In this document: positions 56,270 through 64,000 of the stretch, one piece after another
Layout: each line of letters begins with the position of its first letter
Numbering within the stretch: the stretch's first letter is position 1
NCBI GenBank assembly: GCA_963726775.1
Contig: CAVSDL010000001.1
Span: 372,001-436,000, forward strand
Direction: 5' to 3'
Source: CAIWHR01 sp963726775
GTDB lineage: Bacteria; Pseudomonadota; Gammaproteobacteria; Burkholderiales; Casimicrobiaceae
DNA: 64,000 nucleotides
Notes under the pieces: model-generated
Databases searched by the model: none
Seen by the model: the letters and a program-made list of their open reading frames with translations, nothing else
What the model was told of the DNA's origin: nothing
Position numbers and translations under genes: made by a program

Positions 56270-57136
56270 ATGATCCTCAGCATGACCGGCTTCGCGGCAG
56301 TTGCCGCCGATCTGCCCGGGGTTTCCCTCTTCGTCGAACTCCGCTCGGTCAACCACCGCTATCTCGACCTCCAGATACGCCTTCCCGACGAGCTCCGCAG
56401 CCAGGAATCCGCGTTGCGCGAGCGGATCGCCGCGGAATTGAAGCGCGGAAAGGTCGAATGCCGCGTTTCGCTCAATCGGACGGCACCGGGCGCGATGGCG
56501 CTTGCCGTCGATTCCGGCCGCGTCGAGCAGTTGGCACGAGCGGCGGCCGACGTGGAACGGCACGCGCCGGGCGCGGCACCGCTTTCCGTCGCCGAAATTC
56601 TGCGCTGGCCCGGGGTTCTCGCCGAACCGACCGTCGCTCCGGAAGAACTCGCCACCCATCTGCAGGAACTCGTCGGCACGGCACTTCAGGACCACGCCGC
56701 GTCCCGGGCTCGCGAGGGCGCAAAGCTCGCGTCCGCGCTGGAAGAGCGATGCAGCGCAGTCGAACAGCAGGTCGCGCGCGTTGCGCCGCGCATACCGTTG
56801 CTCCACGCGGCCTTCGCCGAAAAGCTCGGCACACGCCTGCGGGAAGCCGGCCTCGATCCCGATCAGGACCGGCTGAAGCAGGAATTCGCGCTGTTCGCCA
56901 CCAAGATCGACGTGGCCGAAGAGCTCCAGCGGCTGACGACGCACGTTGCCGAGGTGCGCCGCGTGCTGGTGGCCGGCGGCACGGCCGGCAAGCGGCTCGA
57001 TTTCCTCATGCAGGAACTGCACCGCGAAGCCAACACGCTGGGCGCCAAATCGGTCGATGCGGAGCTTTCGCAGGCGTCGCTCGAACTGAAGGTGCTGATC
57101 GAGCAGATGCGCGAACAGGTGCAAAATCTTGAATAG
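56270..57136 (+). CDS. yicC: YicC-family endoribonuclease-like protein
   Basis: 288 residues. MILSMTGFAAVAADLPGVSLFVELRSVNHRYLDLQIRLP-like opening is the YicC_N domain; TKIDVAEELQRLTTHVAEVR and GKRLDFLMQELHREANTLGAKS are the C-terminal DUF1732 domain. Recently linked to RNA cleavage. Usually sits before gmk in betaproteobacteria, as here (95 bases). Confidence 0.95.
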   Translation: MILSMTGFAAVAADLPGVSLFVELRSVNHRYLDLQIRLPDELRSQESALRERIAAELKRGKVECRVSLNRTAPGAMALAVDSGRVEQLARAAADVERHAPGAAPLSVAEILRWPGVLAEPTVAPEELATHLQELVGTALQDHAASRAREGAKLASALEERCSAVEQQVARVAPRIPLLHAAFAEKLGTRLREAGLDPDQDRLKQEFALFATKIDVAEELQRLTTHVAEVRRVLVAGGTAGKRLDFLMQELHREANTLGAKSVDAELSQASLELKVLIEQMREQVQNLE

Positions 57137-57231
57137 GCCTGCTGAACCGACCGGCATGGCGTCGCGCGAGGATGCCGGTGACGCATGCCGCCGGAGGCAT
57201 CGCCGTGGCATTTCGCGCGACAGGCCCACGC

Positions 57232-57879
57232 ATGACTGACGGCCAGGCCACCAAGGCGCCTCCCGCATCAGGCTGCCTGTTCGTGCTTGCCGCGCCCTCC
57301 GGGGGCGGCAAGACCAGCCTGGTCGCCGCCCTGCTCGAGCGCGAGCCAGGAATCCGCCTTTCGGTCTCGTATACGACACGGCGCCCGCGGCCGGGGGAAC
57401 TGGATGGCGCGCACTACCATTTCGTGGACGATGCGCGCTTCATGGCGCTGAAGGGCGGTGGCGAGTTCCTCGAGCACGCGCTGGTGCACGGCAACTGGTA
57501 CGCCACCTCGGCAACGTGGCTCAAGGACCAGGTCGCGCATGGTCATGACGTGCTGCTCGAAATCGATTGGCAGGGGGCGGCACAGGTTCGAAAGCTCATC
57601 CCGGATGCCGTGCAGATCTTCATCCTTCCGCCGTCGCTGGCCTCGCTCAAGGAACGCCTCGAAAAGCGCGGTCAGGACGCGCCCGCGGTGATCGTTCGTC
57701 GGCTCGACGCCGCCCGCGAAGAGATGCGGCACTGCGGCGACTTCGATTATGTTATTATGAATCAGGACTTTGCGAGGGCCGTTGACGATCTGTGTGCGAT
57801 CGTCCGTGCGGCCCGCCTGACCGCGTCGCGGCAGAAGGTGCGCCACGCACAGCTGTTGCAGCGGTTGCTCGAACAATGA
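57232..57879 (+). CDS. gmk: Guanylate kinase
   Basis: 215 residues. GMP plus ATP to GDP. P-loop [19 protein letters not shown]-binding [22 protein letters not shown] and [16 protein letters not shown] 57232 gives a short N-terminal extension before the P-loop; an upstream in-frame start at 57172 is less likely. 10 bases before rpoZ. Confidence 0.95.
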   Translation: MTDGQATKAPPASGCLFVLAAPSGGGKTSLVAALLEREPGIRLSVSYTTRRPRPGELDGAHYHFVDDARFMALKGGGEFLEHALVHGNWYATSATWLKDQVAHGHDVLLEIDWQGAAQVRKLIPDAVQIFILPPSLASLKERLEKRGQDAPAVIVRRLDAAREEMRHCGDFDYVIMNQDFARAVDDLCAIVRAARLTASRQKVRHAQLLQRLLEQ

Positions 57880-57889
57880 AGAGGTTGCC

Positions 57890-58096
57890 ATGGCCCGCAT
57901 CACGATCGAAGACTGTCTCGACAAGATTCCCAACCGCTTCGAGCTCACGCTCGCAGCGACCAACCGCGCACGCCAGATCAGCGCCGGCTCTTCGCCGCTG
58001 GTGGAGACCGACCGCGACAAGCCGACCGTCATCGCGCTGCGCGAAATCGCAGCGGGCAAGGTCGGCATCGAAATGCTGCTGAAGGCGCAGAGCTGA
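57890..58096 (+). CDS. rpoZ: RNA polymerase omega subunit
   Basis: 68 residues. [21 protein letters not shown] and the block around [16 protein letters not shown] are the omega family. In E. coli omega forms part of a ppGpp-binding site, which fits its co-transcription with spoT 27 bases downstream. Confidence 0.97.
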   Translation: MARITIEDCLDKIPNRFELTLAATNRARQISAGSSPLVETDRDKPTVIALREIAAGKVGIEMLLKAQS

Positions 58097-58123
58097 CGCG
58101 GAATCCCACGGCGGCGATGGGGC

Positions 58124-60271
58124 ATGTCGGAAATCACGGAGTTCACCCGACACCTCGGCAATTACCTGCCGCAGCCTGATATCGCGCTCGTCGAGCGCGC
58201 ATTCGAGTTTTCGGACTCGGCGCACCGCGGCCAGTTCCGCAAGTCCGGCGAACCGTACATCACGCACCCGCTGGCGGTTGCCAGCATCCTGTCGCAATGG
58301 CGGATCGACGCGCAGGGGCTTGCCGCCGCGCTCCTCCACGACGTGATGGAGGACACCGCGATCACCAAGGCGGAGATCGAGTCCTCGTTCGGCAAGCCCG
58401 TCGCGGACATGGTGGACGGCGTGTCCAAGCTCGACCAGATCGAGTTCACCACGCGCGAGGACGCGCAGGCCGAGAGCTTCCGCAAGATGCTGCTCGCGAT
58501 GGCGCAGGACATCCGCGTCATCCTGATCAAGCTCGCCGATCGCCTGCACAACATGCGGACGCTGGATGCGATGGCGCCGGCCCATCGCCGCCGGATCGCG
58601 CACGAGACGCTCGACATCTACGCGCCGATCGCGAACCGTTTGGGCCTGAACGCCCTTTATCTCGAGTTGCAGGATCTCGCGTTCAAGCAACTCAATCCGA
58701 TGCGCTACCGGATACTTGCCGGCGCCATCAAGGCGGCTCGCGGCAATCGGCGCGAGGTGATGAACCGGCTGCTCGACGTGATCCGCGCCGGCTTCGCCAA
58801 GGCGGAGATCGCGGCGGCAGTGAGCGGCCGTGAGAAGACGATTTACTCGGTGTACAAGAAGATGCGCGAAAAGCGCTACACGTTCTCGCAGGTCTTCGAC
58901 ATTTACGGCGTGCGCGTGCTGGTGCCGGACGCAACAGCGTGCTATGCGGCACTCGGCGCGCTGCACAGCCTCTACAAGCCGATCCCCGGCAAGTTCAAGG
59001 ATTACATCGCGATTCCCAAGGCCAACAGCTACCAGTCGCTGCACACGACGCTGTTCGGGCCGTTCGGCACGCCGCTGGAGGCGCAGATCCGCACGCACGA
59101 CATGCATCGGGTCGCGGAGGCCGGCGTCGCGGCGCACTGGCTGTACAAGTCGGGCGATCAGCTGGATCTTGCCGAGGCTCAGCGCGAGACGCACCGCTGG
59201 CTGCAGAGCCTGCTCGAGATTCAGTCGGAGTCGCGCGACTCCAAGGAATTTCTCGAGAACATCAAAGGCGACCTCTTTCCGGACGAGATCTACGTGTTCA
59301 CGCCCAAGGGCAAGATCATGGCGCTGCCGCGCGGCGCAACCGCCGTGGATTTCGCGTACGCCGTGCATACGGATATCGGCCACCATTGCGTTGCCGCGCG
59401 CGTCAACTACGAACTGCTGCCGCTGCGGACGGCGCTGAAGAGTGGCGACCATGTCGAGATCCTGACCGCCCCGACCGCGCGGCCCAACCCGTCCTGGTTG
59501 TCTTTTGTCAGCACGGGCAAGGCGCGCTCGCGGATACGCCATTTCCTCAAGGGATTGCAGCAGAAGGAGTCGGCTGCGCTGGGCGAGCGGCTGCTCGGCC
59601 AGGCCCTCGCAACGCTCAAGGTGGCGCCGGAAACCATCACCTGGGAACGCTGGGAATCGCTGCAGAAGGAATATGGCGCAAAGAGTCAACTCGACATTCT
59701 CGCCGACATCGGGCTCGGCAAGCGGCTGTCGTTCGTCGTCGCGCAGGCGCTCACGCGACTGCCGGGCAGGCCCGGCGACGAGGCCGCGGCAGCGCCCTCC
59801 GGAGCGCCGGGCGCCGTCATTCCGTCGGCGCTGACGCTGCGCGGCGTCGAAGGCGTTGCGATCCAGTATGCCAAATGCTGCCGCCCCATCCCGGGCGATA
59901 CCGTCGTCGGGCAGTTTCGCAAGGGCCAGGGGCTGCTTGTTCACACTCAGCGATGCCTGGCGCTCCGCAAGCAGCGCCCCGATCCCGAGCAGCTGGTCGA
60001 CGTCGAGTGGGCGCCCGACGTGAAAGGCGTGTTCGACGCCGGCATCCGGGTCCTCACCGAAGATCGACGCGGGCTTCTGGCCGAACTTGCGACAGCCATT
60101 GCCGACGCCGACGCCAACATCGACAACGTCTCGATGGAACGGCCCGATGGCGGCGAGGTGCTCGCGATGTTTTTCAGCGTGCAGGTCCGGGACCGCCGCC
60201 ATCTCGCCAATGTGATCCGCGGGTTGAAGCGGGTTCCCGAGGTCGAGCGCGTCCAGCGCGCCCGGACGTAG
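58124..60271 (+). CDS. spoT: Bifunctional (p)ppGpp synthetase/hydrolase SpoT
   Basis: 715 residues. Hydrolase domain intact: ITHPLAVASIL and ALLHDVMEDT supply the HD pair, and ADRLHNMRTLDAM the rest. Synthetase domain intact (YGVRVLVPD, YIAIPKANSYQSLHTTLFGP, EAQIRTHDMHRVAEAGVAAHW). Then a TGS domain (EIYVFTPKGKIMALPRGATAVDFAY), a helical/zinc-finger-like part (YAKCCRPIPGD) and an ACT domain. Both catalytic halves look functional. It is the last gene of the run and ends 95 bases from the convergent amt gene. Confidence 0.96.
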   Translation: MSEITEFTRHLGNYLPQPDIALVERAFEFSDSAHRGQFRKSGEPYITHPLAVASILSQWRIDAQGLAAALLHDVMEDTAITKAEIESSFGKPVADMVDGVSKLDQIEFTTREDAQAESFRKMLLAMAQDIRVILIKLADRLHNMRTLDAMAPAHRRRIAHETLDIYAPIANRLGLNALYLELQDLAFKQLNPMRYRILAGAIKAARGNRREVMNRLLDVIRAGFAKAEIAAAVSGREKTIYSVYKKMREKRYTFSQVFDIYGVRVLVPDATACYAALGALHSLYKPIPGKFKDYIAIPKANSYQSLHTTLFGPFGTPLEAQIRTHDMHRVAEAGVAAHWLYKSGDQLDLAEAQRETHRWLQSLLEIQSESRDSKEFLENIKGDLFPDEIYVFTPKGKIMALPRGATAVDFAYAVHTDIGHHCVAARVNYELLPLRTALKSGDHVEILTAPTARPNPSWLSFVSTGKARSRIRHFLKGLQQKESAALGERLLGQALATLKVAPETITWERWESLQKEYGAKSQLDILADIGLGKRLSFVVAQALTRLPGRPGDEAAAAPSGAPGAVIPSALTLRGVEGVAIQYAKCCRPIPGDTVVGQFRKGQGLLVHTQRCLALRKQRPDPEQLVDVEWAPDVKGVFDAGIRVLTEDRRGLLAELATAIADADANIDNVSMERPDGGEVLAMFFSVQVRDRRHLANVIRGLKRVPEVERVQRART

Positions 60272-60366
60272 CCGCCGATGCGCCGGGTCAAATGACCGCC
60301 CCGGGCCGCACGAATCGAATCGTGGGCGCCCGCCCGTCGATCCGGCTCAAGCTCGGGCCGCAGGAA

Positions 60367-61570
60367 TCACCATGACGGCTCGCGCTCGGGCGTTGCCGTG
60401 ATCTTGTGGATCGTGAGGTCGGCGCCGGTGAACTCCTCCTCCGGATCGAGGCGCAGGCCGACCGTTCTCTTCAGCGTGCCGTAAACGATTCCGGCGCCGG
60501 CCACCGCGACGAGCACGCCCAGGAGTGTCCCGGCGACTTGCGAGGCAAACGCGACGCCGCCCAAGCCACCCAGCGCCTTGGTACCGAAAATGCCGGCGGC
60601 GATGCCGCCCCACGCTCCGCAAACGCCGTGGAGCGGCCATACACCGAGCACATCGTCGATCTTCAAGCGGTTTTGCGTCTGCGTGAACAGGAGGACGAAC
60701 AGCGCGCCCGCGATCGCGCCGGTCGCCAGCGCGCCCAGCGGATGCATGACGTCGGACCCGGCGCAGATCGCCACGAGCCCGGCGAGCGGGCCGTTGTGCA
60801 CGAAGCCCGGATCGTTCCGGCCGGCGACGAGCGCCGCGACCGTGCCGCCGGCCATCGCGAGCAGGGAATTCACGGCGACGAGCCCCGAGATCTTGTCGAT
60901 CGTCTGCGCGCTCATCACGTTGAATCCGAACCAACCGACCGAAAGGATCCATGCGCCCAGCGCCAGGAACGGAATCGACGACGGCGGATGCGCCGATATC
61001 GTCCCGTCCTTCGTGTATCGGCCGCGACGCGCGCCGAGCATCAGCACGGCGACGAGGCCCACCCAGCCGCCGACGGCGTGCACGACGACGCTGCCGGCAA
61101 AGTCGTGGAATTCCTCGCCGAACGACGACCTTGAGCCAGGCCTGCACGCCGTAGTGCTGGTTCCACGCAATGCCCTCGAAGAACGGATAGACGAAGCCGA
61201 CCAGCAGGAAGGTCGCGGCGAGCTGCGGATTGAAACGCGCACGCTCGGCGATTCCGCCCGACACGATCGCCGGAATCGCCGCTGCGAAGGTGAGCAGGAA
61301 GAAGAACTTCACCAGCTCGTAGCCGTTCTTCAGCGCGAGCGTTTCGGCGCCGGAGAAGAACGTGACGCCGTAGGCGATCGAGTAGCCGATGAAGAAGTAC
61401 GCGATCGTCGACACCGCGAAATCGACGATGATCTTGACCAGCGCGTTGACCTGGCTCTTCTTGCGGACTGTGCCGAGCTCGAGGAAGGCGAAGCCGGCGT
61501 GCATCGCCAGCACCAGAATCGCGCCGAGGAGGATGAACAGTGTGTCGGCGCCTGTCTTCAGGTTTTCCAT
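60367..61570 (-). pseudogene. amt: Ammonium transporter Amt, broken by a +1 frameshift at about 61129
   Basis: The first part (61570 to about 61130) reads a normal Amt N-terminus: HAGFAFLELGTVRKKSQ, then FEGIAWNQHYGVQAWLK. At AAG-G-TCGTCG an extra G shifts the frame. After removal of one base the text continues SSFGEEFHDFAGSVVVHAVGGWVGL, then LHGVCGAWGG and EEEFTGADLTIHK, a complete Amt. Both pore histidines are present (VVVHAVGG, LHGVCG). Either a real recent pseudogene or a sequencing error in one read position. Without the shift it would be an about 400-residue inner-membrane ammonium channel. No glnK nearby. Confidence 0.85.
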
Positions 61571-61762
61571 GAGCTGTCGGCCGCTTTCATGTGCTGGAAG
61601 GGAATGGTCGGGCAGCGGGGTTCGTCACGCTGCCCCGGCTCCGGATCCGGGCATCGCCCGTCCGGATGAACGATGGGACACGGACCGGGCCGTCCGTTCG
61701 GAACCCCCGCGGATGCCGACGACACGCCGGACCGATGATCGTGGCGCCAGCGGCGTCTCCGG

Positions 61763-63481
61763 CTAACGCGGCGGCTCCGCCGGAGGCTCGTGCCACCTCG
61801 CCTTCGGAACGACCTTCGGGTCCGCGGGGTCGCCGAGGTAATGCGGCGACATGATCTGCACGCCGTGCTCGTTGAACACGTCCTGGACACTGCAGTGCAG
61901 GTTGGAGAGCAGCTCGGCGCGCGGTCGCGGCTCCGTCGGCGCCGCCTGGCAGACGAGGCGGTACTCGACGTAGAAATCGGAGAGCGCCGTCTGGAACACG
62001 CGCGGAGCAGGGTCGGCCAGCACGCCGGCGGTGCGGTGCGCGGCCTCGATCAGCATGGCGTGGACCTGCCGCCACGGCGCGTCGTAGCCGATGGTCACCG
62101 CGGTATCGACGATGAAGCCGGATCCCCTGACCGCGCGCGAGTAGTTCTTCGACACCGCTCCCAGGACCAGCGAGTTCGGCACGGTGAGTTCTTCTCCCAT
62201 GCCGGTGCGAATGCGCGTCGTGAACATGCCCATCTCGACGATCGTTCCCTCGTGCTCACCGATGCGCACGTACTCACCCGGGCGAAACGTGCGCGTGTAC
62301 ATCAGGATGAGACCGCTGGCCGCCTGGCCGACGATACCCGACGCGCCGATCGACACCATGAGCCCCAGCAGGACCGAAAGCCCCTTGAAGGCATCGGTGC
62401 CCGAGCCCGGGATGTAGGGATACGCCATCACCGCGGCGAACACCCAGACGGCGATGGTCGCGAGCCGCCGTGTCGGCCGCGCGGAATCGGCATCGAGCCA
62501 GGTGACCCCGATTCGCCCGGACTGGACACCGTCGAAGAATGACCGGGACATGCCGTTCGCCGCCCGGGCAACGACGAAGATCACCACCACGATCAGCAGA
62601 TCCGGGATCGACTGCGCCACGGCCGAAAGCATGTCGACCGTCGTCGTGACGAGGAACGTGTTGAGCTGCTCGCCCCAGGCGCGCGTGAATGGGAATCGCC
62701 CGAGCACGAAGCCCAGCCATTCGTAGGTGAGCAGCAGCACGATGCCCCAGTAGCCGATTCGCAGCAGCAGGCGAACGAAACCGGTCGCGCGCTCGCGGTG
62801 CAGGATCTCGGCGCCGCCGATCCGGACCTTCTCCGCCGTCGAATCGGCGAGCCGCAGGACGCGCTGCGTGACCGCGCGGCCGACGAAGCGCATCGCCCCA
62901 AGAAGCAGCAGGTAGACGACGGTGGCGCCGCCGGCCCAGATCGCTGCGGCCAGCATCAACCGACCGTCACGGGCCTCGTGCGTTTCCGCGATCACCTGCC
63001 GGAGCGCGCGAACTGCTATCGCGGTGGCGGTGCCAAGCGTCTCTCCGGTGAGCACCTGGACATCTTCGTTCGCGACGACGAATGCCAGCGCCCCGCCGAT
63101 CTTGACGACGTCGCCGCGGTCGATCCTTTCGACGCTGACCTGGTCCCCGTCCCCGCGTTCGAGCAGCGCGACGATCCGAGCGCGCGCCGTCGCCGCGCGC
63201 TCGCGGGGCGGAACGCCGAGGAAGGCCGAGCGAAAGGTGATGATCGGGCGATTGAAGACGACCACGGTGCCCGCCGACTGCGGACTGTCGACCTGCGCGG
63301 CCTCCGCCTGGGTTGAGGGTTCGCCCGCCGGTAGGGCAATCGCGGTGCCAGCGTCGGCGGCCATCGACCGGCCACTGGAGACCGCGATGACGGCAACGAC
63401 CATTGCCGCGCGTGCCGACAGCACTATCCATGGCGCACGCCTCCGAGGCGGCGGCGATGTCCACAGTTGTTGCATGGTCAT
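61763..63481 (-). CDS. MscS-family mechanosensitive ion channel
   Basis: 572 residues. A signal peptide is followed by a periplasmic region (to about residue 155), four to five membrane segments (for example AAAIWAGGATVVYLLLLGAM, LLIVVVIFVVARAANG, IAVWVFAAVMAYPYI), then the pore helix and beta domain with GIVGQAASGLILMYTRTFRPGEYVRIGEHEGTIVEM-like order and TVPNSLVLGAV, as in MscS. C-terminal alpha/beta domain to residue 550. ATG 63481 or 63475. Large MscS relatives act in osmotic shock release. Confidence 0.88.
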   Translation of the reverse strand: MTMQQLWTSPPPRRRAPWIVLSARAAMVVAVIAVSSGRSMAADAGTAIALPAGEPSTQAEAAQVDSPQSAGTVVVFNRPIITFRSAFLGVPPRERAATARARIVALLERGDGDQVSVERIDRGDVVKIGGALAFVVANEDVQVLTGETLGTATAIAVRALRQVIAETHEARDGRLMLAAAIWAGGATVVYLLLLGAMRFVGRAVTQRVLRLADSTAEKVRIGGAEILHRERATGFVRLLLRIGYWGIVLLLTYEWLGFVLGRFPFTRAWGEQLNTFLVTTTVDMLSAVAQSIPDLLIVVVIFVVARAANGMSRSFFDGVQSGRIGVTWLDADSARPTRRLATIAVWVFAAVMAYPYIPGSGTDAFKGLSVLLGLMVSIGASGIVGQAASGLILMYTRTFRPGEYVRIGEHEGTIVEMGMFTTRIRTGMGEELTVPNSLVLGAVSKNYSRAVRGSGFIVDTAVTIGYDAPWRQVHAMLIEAAHRTAGVLADPAPRVFQTALSDFYVEYRLVCQAAPTEPRPRAELLSNLHCSVQDVFNEHGVQIMSPHYLGDPADPKVVPKARWHEPPAEPPR

Positions 63482-63543
63482 GAAATTGCAGGAAGGCGCG
63501 GGCACCCGCGCGTGGCTGGCAGGCGCGCCCGACAAATTCGGCG

Positions 63544-63861
63544 TCAGACCGACTGCTGGGCGAAGACCTGCTGCAACTCCCCGGCGTCGTACATTTCGCG
63601 AATGATGTCGCAGCCGCCGACGAATTCGCCGTTCACGTAGAGCTGCGGAATCGTCGGCCAGTTGGCGTAATCCTTGATCCCCTGCCTTATTTCGGGATCA
63701 TCGAGCACGTTGACCGCTACGTAGTCGGTAACGCCCGTGCGCTTCAGAATCTCGACGACCGTCGCCGAAAAACCGCATTGCGGCATTTGGGGCGTGCCCT
63801 TCATGTACAGCACGACGCGGTTCGCCTTGACCTGGTCGCGGATGGTGTCCTGATTGCTCAT
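63544..63861 (-). CDS. grxD: Monothiol glutaredoxin (CGFS type)
   Basis: 105 residues. [21 protein letters not shown] has the single active cysteine CGFS motif; [19 protein letters not shown] supplies the cis-proline and glutathione site. Binds and transfers [2Fe-2S] clusters. Stand-alone gene. Confidence 0.96.
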   Translation of the reverse strand: MSNQDTIRDQVKANRVVLYMKGTPQMPQCGFSATVVEILKRTGVTDYVAVNVLDDPEIRQGIKDYANWPTIPQLYVNGEFVGGCDIIREMYDAGELQQVFAQQSV

Positions 63862-63972
63862 GCCTCGCTCCGTTGGAATTGCCGGACGTGCATTTTACCG
63901 CAAGGTCCCGGAAGGCTCGCGCTGGCGGCAGTCGCGAAGTGGCGGCCCCGCCCATGCGATCCGGCCGGCGCC

Positions 63973-64000
63973 TCACTCCTTCACGGCGCCCGTAAGGCCC
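63973..64000 (-). CDS. C-terminal codons of a probable sugar ABC transporter permease
   Basis: At the right edge the minus strand reads GLTGAVKE then TGA. This nearly equals GLTAGAVKG, the common C-terminus of MalG-type inner-membrane permeases. Only 8 complete codons are visible, so this is a guess from the end motif. Confidence 0.35.

Noticed and set aside
57755..60202. An 815-codon open frame antisense to spoT
   Set aside because: Explained by codon bias of the sense gene; SpoT on the plus strand has every catalytic motif.
60330..60360. Short inverted repeats in the spoT-amt gap as a bidirectional terminator
   Set aside because: Arms are only about 5 bp and no T-run follows in either direction.
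61120..61140. Programmed frameshifting as explanation of the amt frame change
   Set aside because: No slippery heptamer, internal Shine-Dalgarno-like spacer or downstream hairpin is visible at the shift.

Overview
The window is a GC-rich (about two thirds G+C by eye), densely packed bacterial chromosome segment with about 50 protein genes and no rRNA, tRNA, CRISPR array or insertion sequence that I can see. Gene content and order point to a betaproteobacterium, probably Burkholderiales or a related uncultured lineage. The indicators are a CIRCE-controlled groSL, two BPSS1780-type membrane proteins, a polA-thrB-uvrD block, the yqgE-ruvX-pyrR-pyrB-pyrX pyrimidine operon, a pilGHIJL cluster, and yicC-gmk-rpoZ-spoT next to a kinase/PP2C pair. 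Species cannot be fixed from the sequence alone.

Layout. 1-4300: the end of a PLP-dependent threonine-dehydratase-like gene, a DUF2726 protein, then groL and groS behind a sigma70-type promoter overlapped by a CIRCE operator. 4300-10650: a GNAT-like protein, a BPSS1780 membrane protein, a TIR-TolB-TPR signalling protein, and a large secreted protein of markedly lower GC with two C-terminal repeats. 10900-20850: polA and a LOG-family gene whose divergent start codons overlap, thrB, a 78-bp tandem repeat joined to both neighbours by ATGA overlaps, a second BPSS1780 protein, uvrD, and divergent argA-yggX. 20850-27700: a two-gene sugar-acid catabolic operon with a palindromic operator over its promoter, a class III cyclase-TolB-TPR protein, an AhpD-like peroxidase relative and a dienelactone-hydrolase-like exported protein. 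27790-34560: the pyrimidine operon, a PhoD-like phosphatase, a BON-domain protein and an NAD(P)-binding protein. 34650-46720: an EF-G-like GTPase and the Pil-Chp chemosensory operon for type IV pili, transcribed pilG-H-I-J-L. 47160-56110: ilvA, the polyphosphate genes ppx, sixA-like and ppk, dnaQ, and a PP2C phosphatase with a Ser/Thr kinase. 56270-64000: yicC-gmk-rpoZ-spoT, a frameshifted ammonium transporter, an MscS-type channel, a CGFS glutaredoxin, and the last codons of what looks like a sugar ABC permease.

Functional links: proteostasis (GroESL), pyrimidine synthesis, amino acid synthesis (ThrB, ArgA, IlvA), stringent response and polyphosphate (SpoT, Ppk, Ppx) and surface motility (Pil-Chp). 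The parts most worth a second look are the translationally coupled tandem repeat at 15721-15879, the TIR and cyclase proteins built on the same TolB-TPR chassis, the shared-start polA/LOG junction, the operator-promoter overlap of the sugar-acid operon, the low-GC secreted protein and the single-base frameshift in amt. I found no phage, no toxin-antitoxin pair and no multi-gene defence island.
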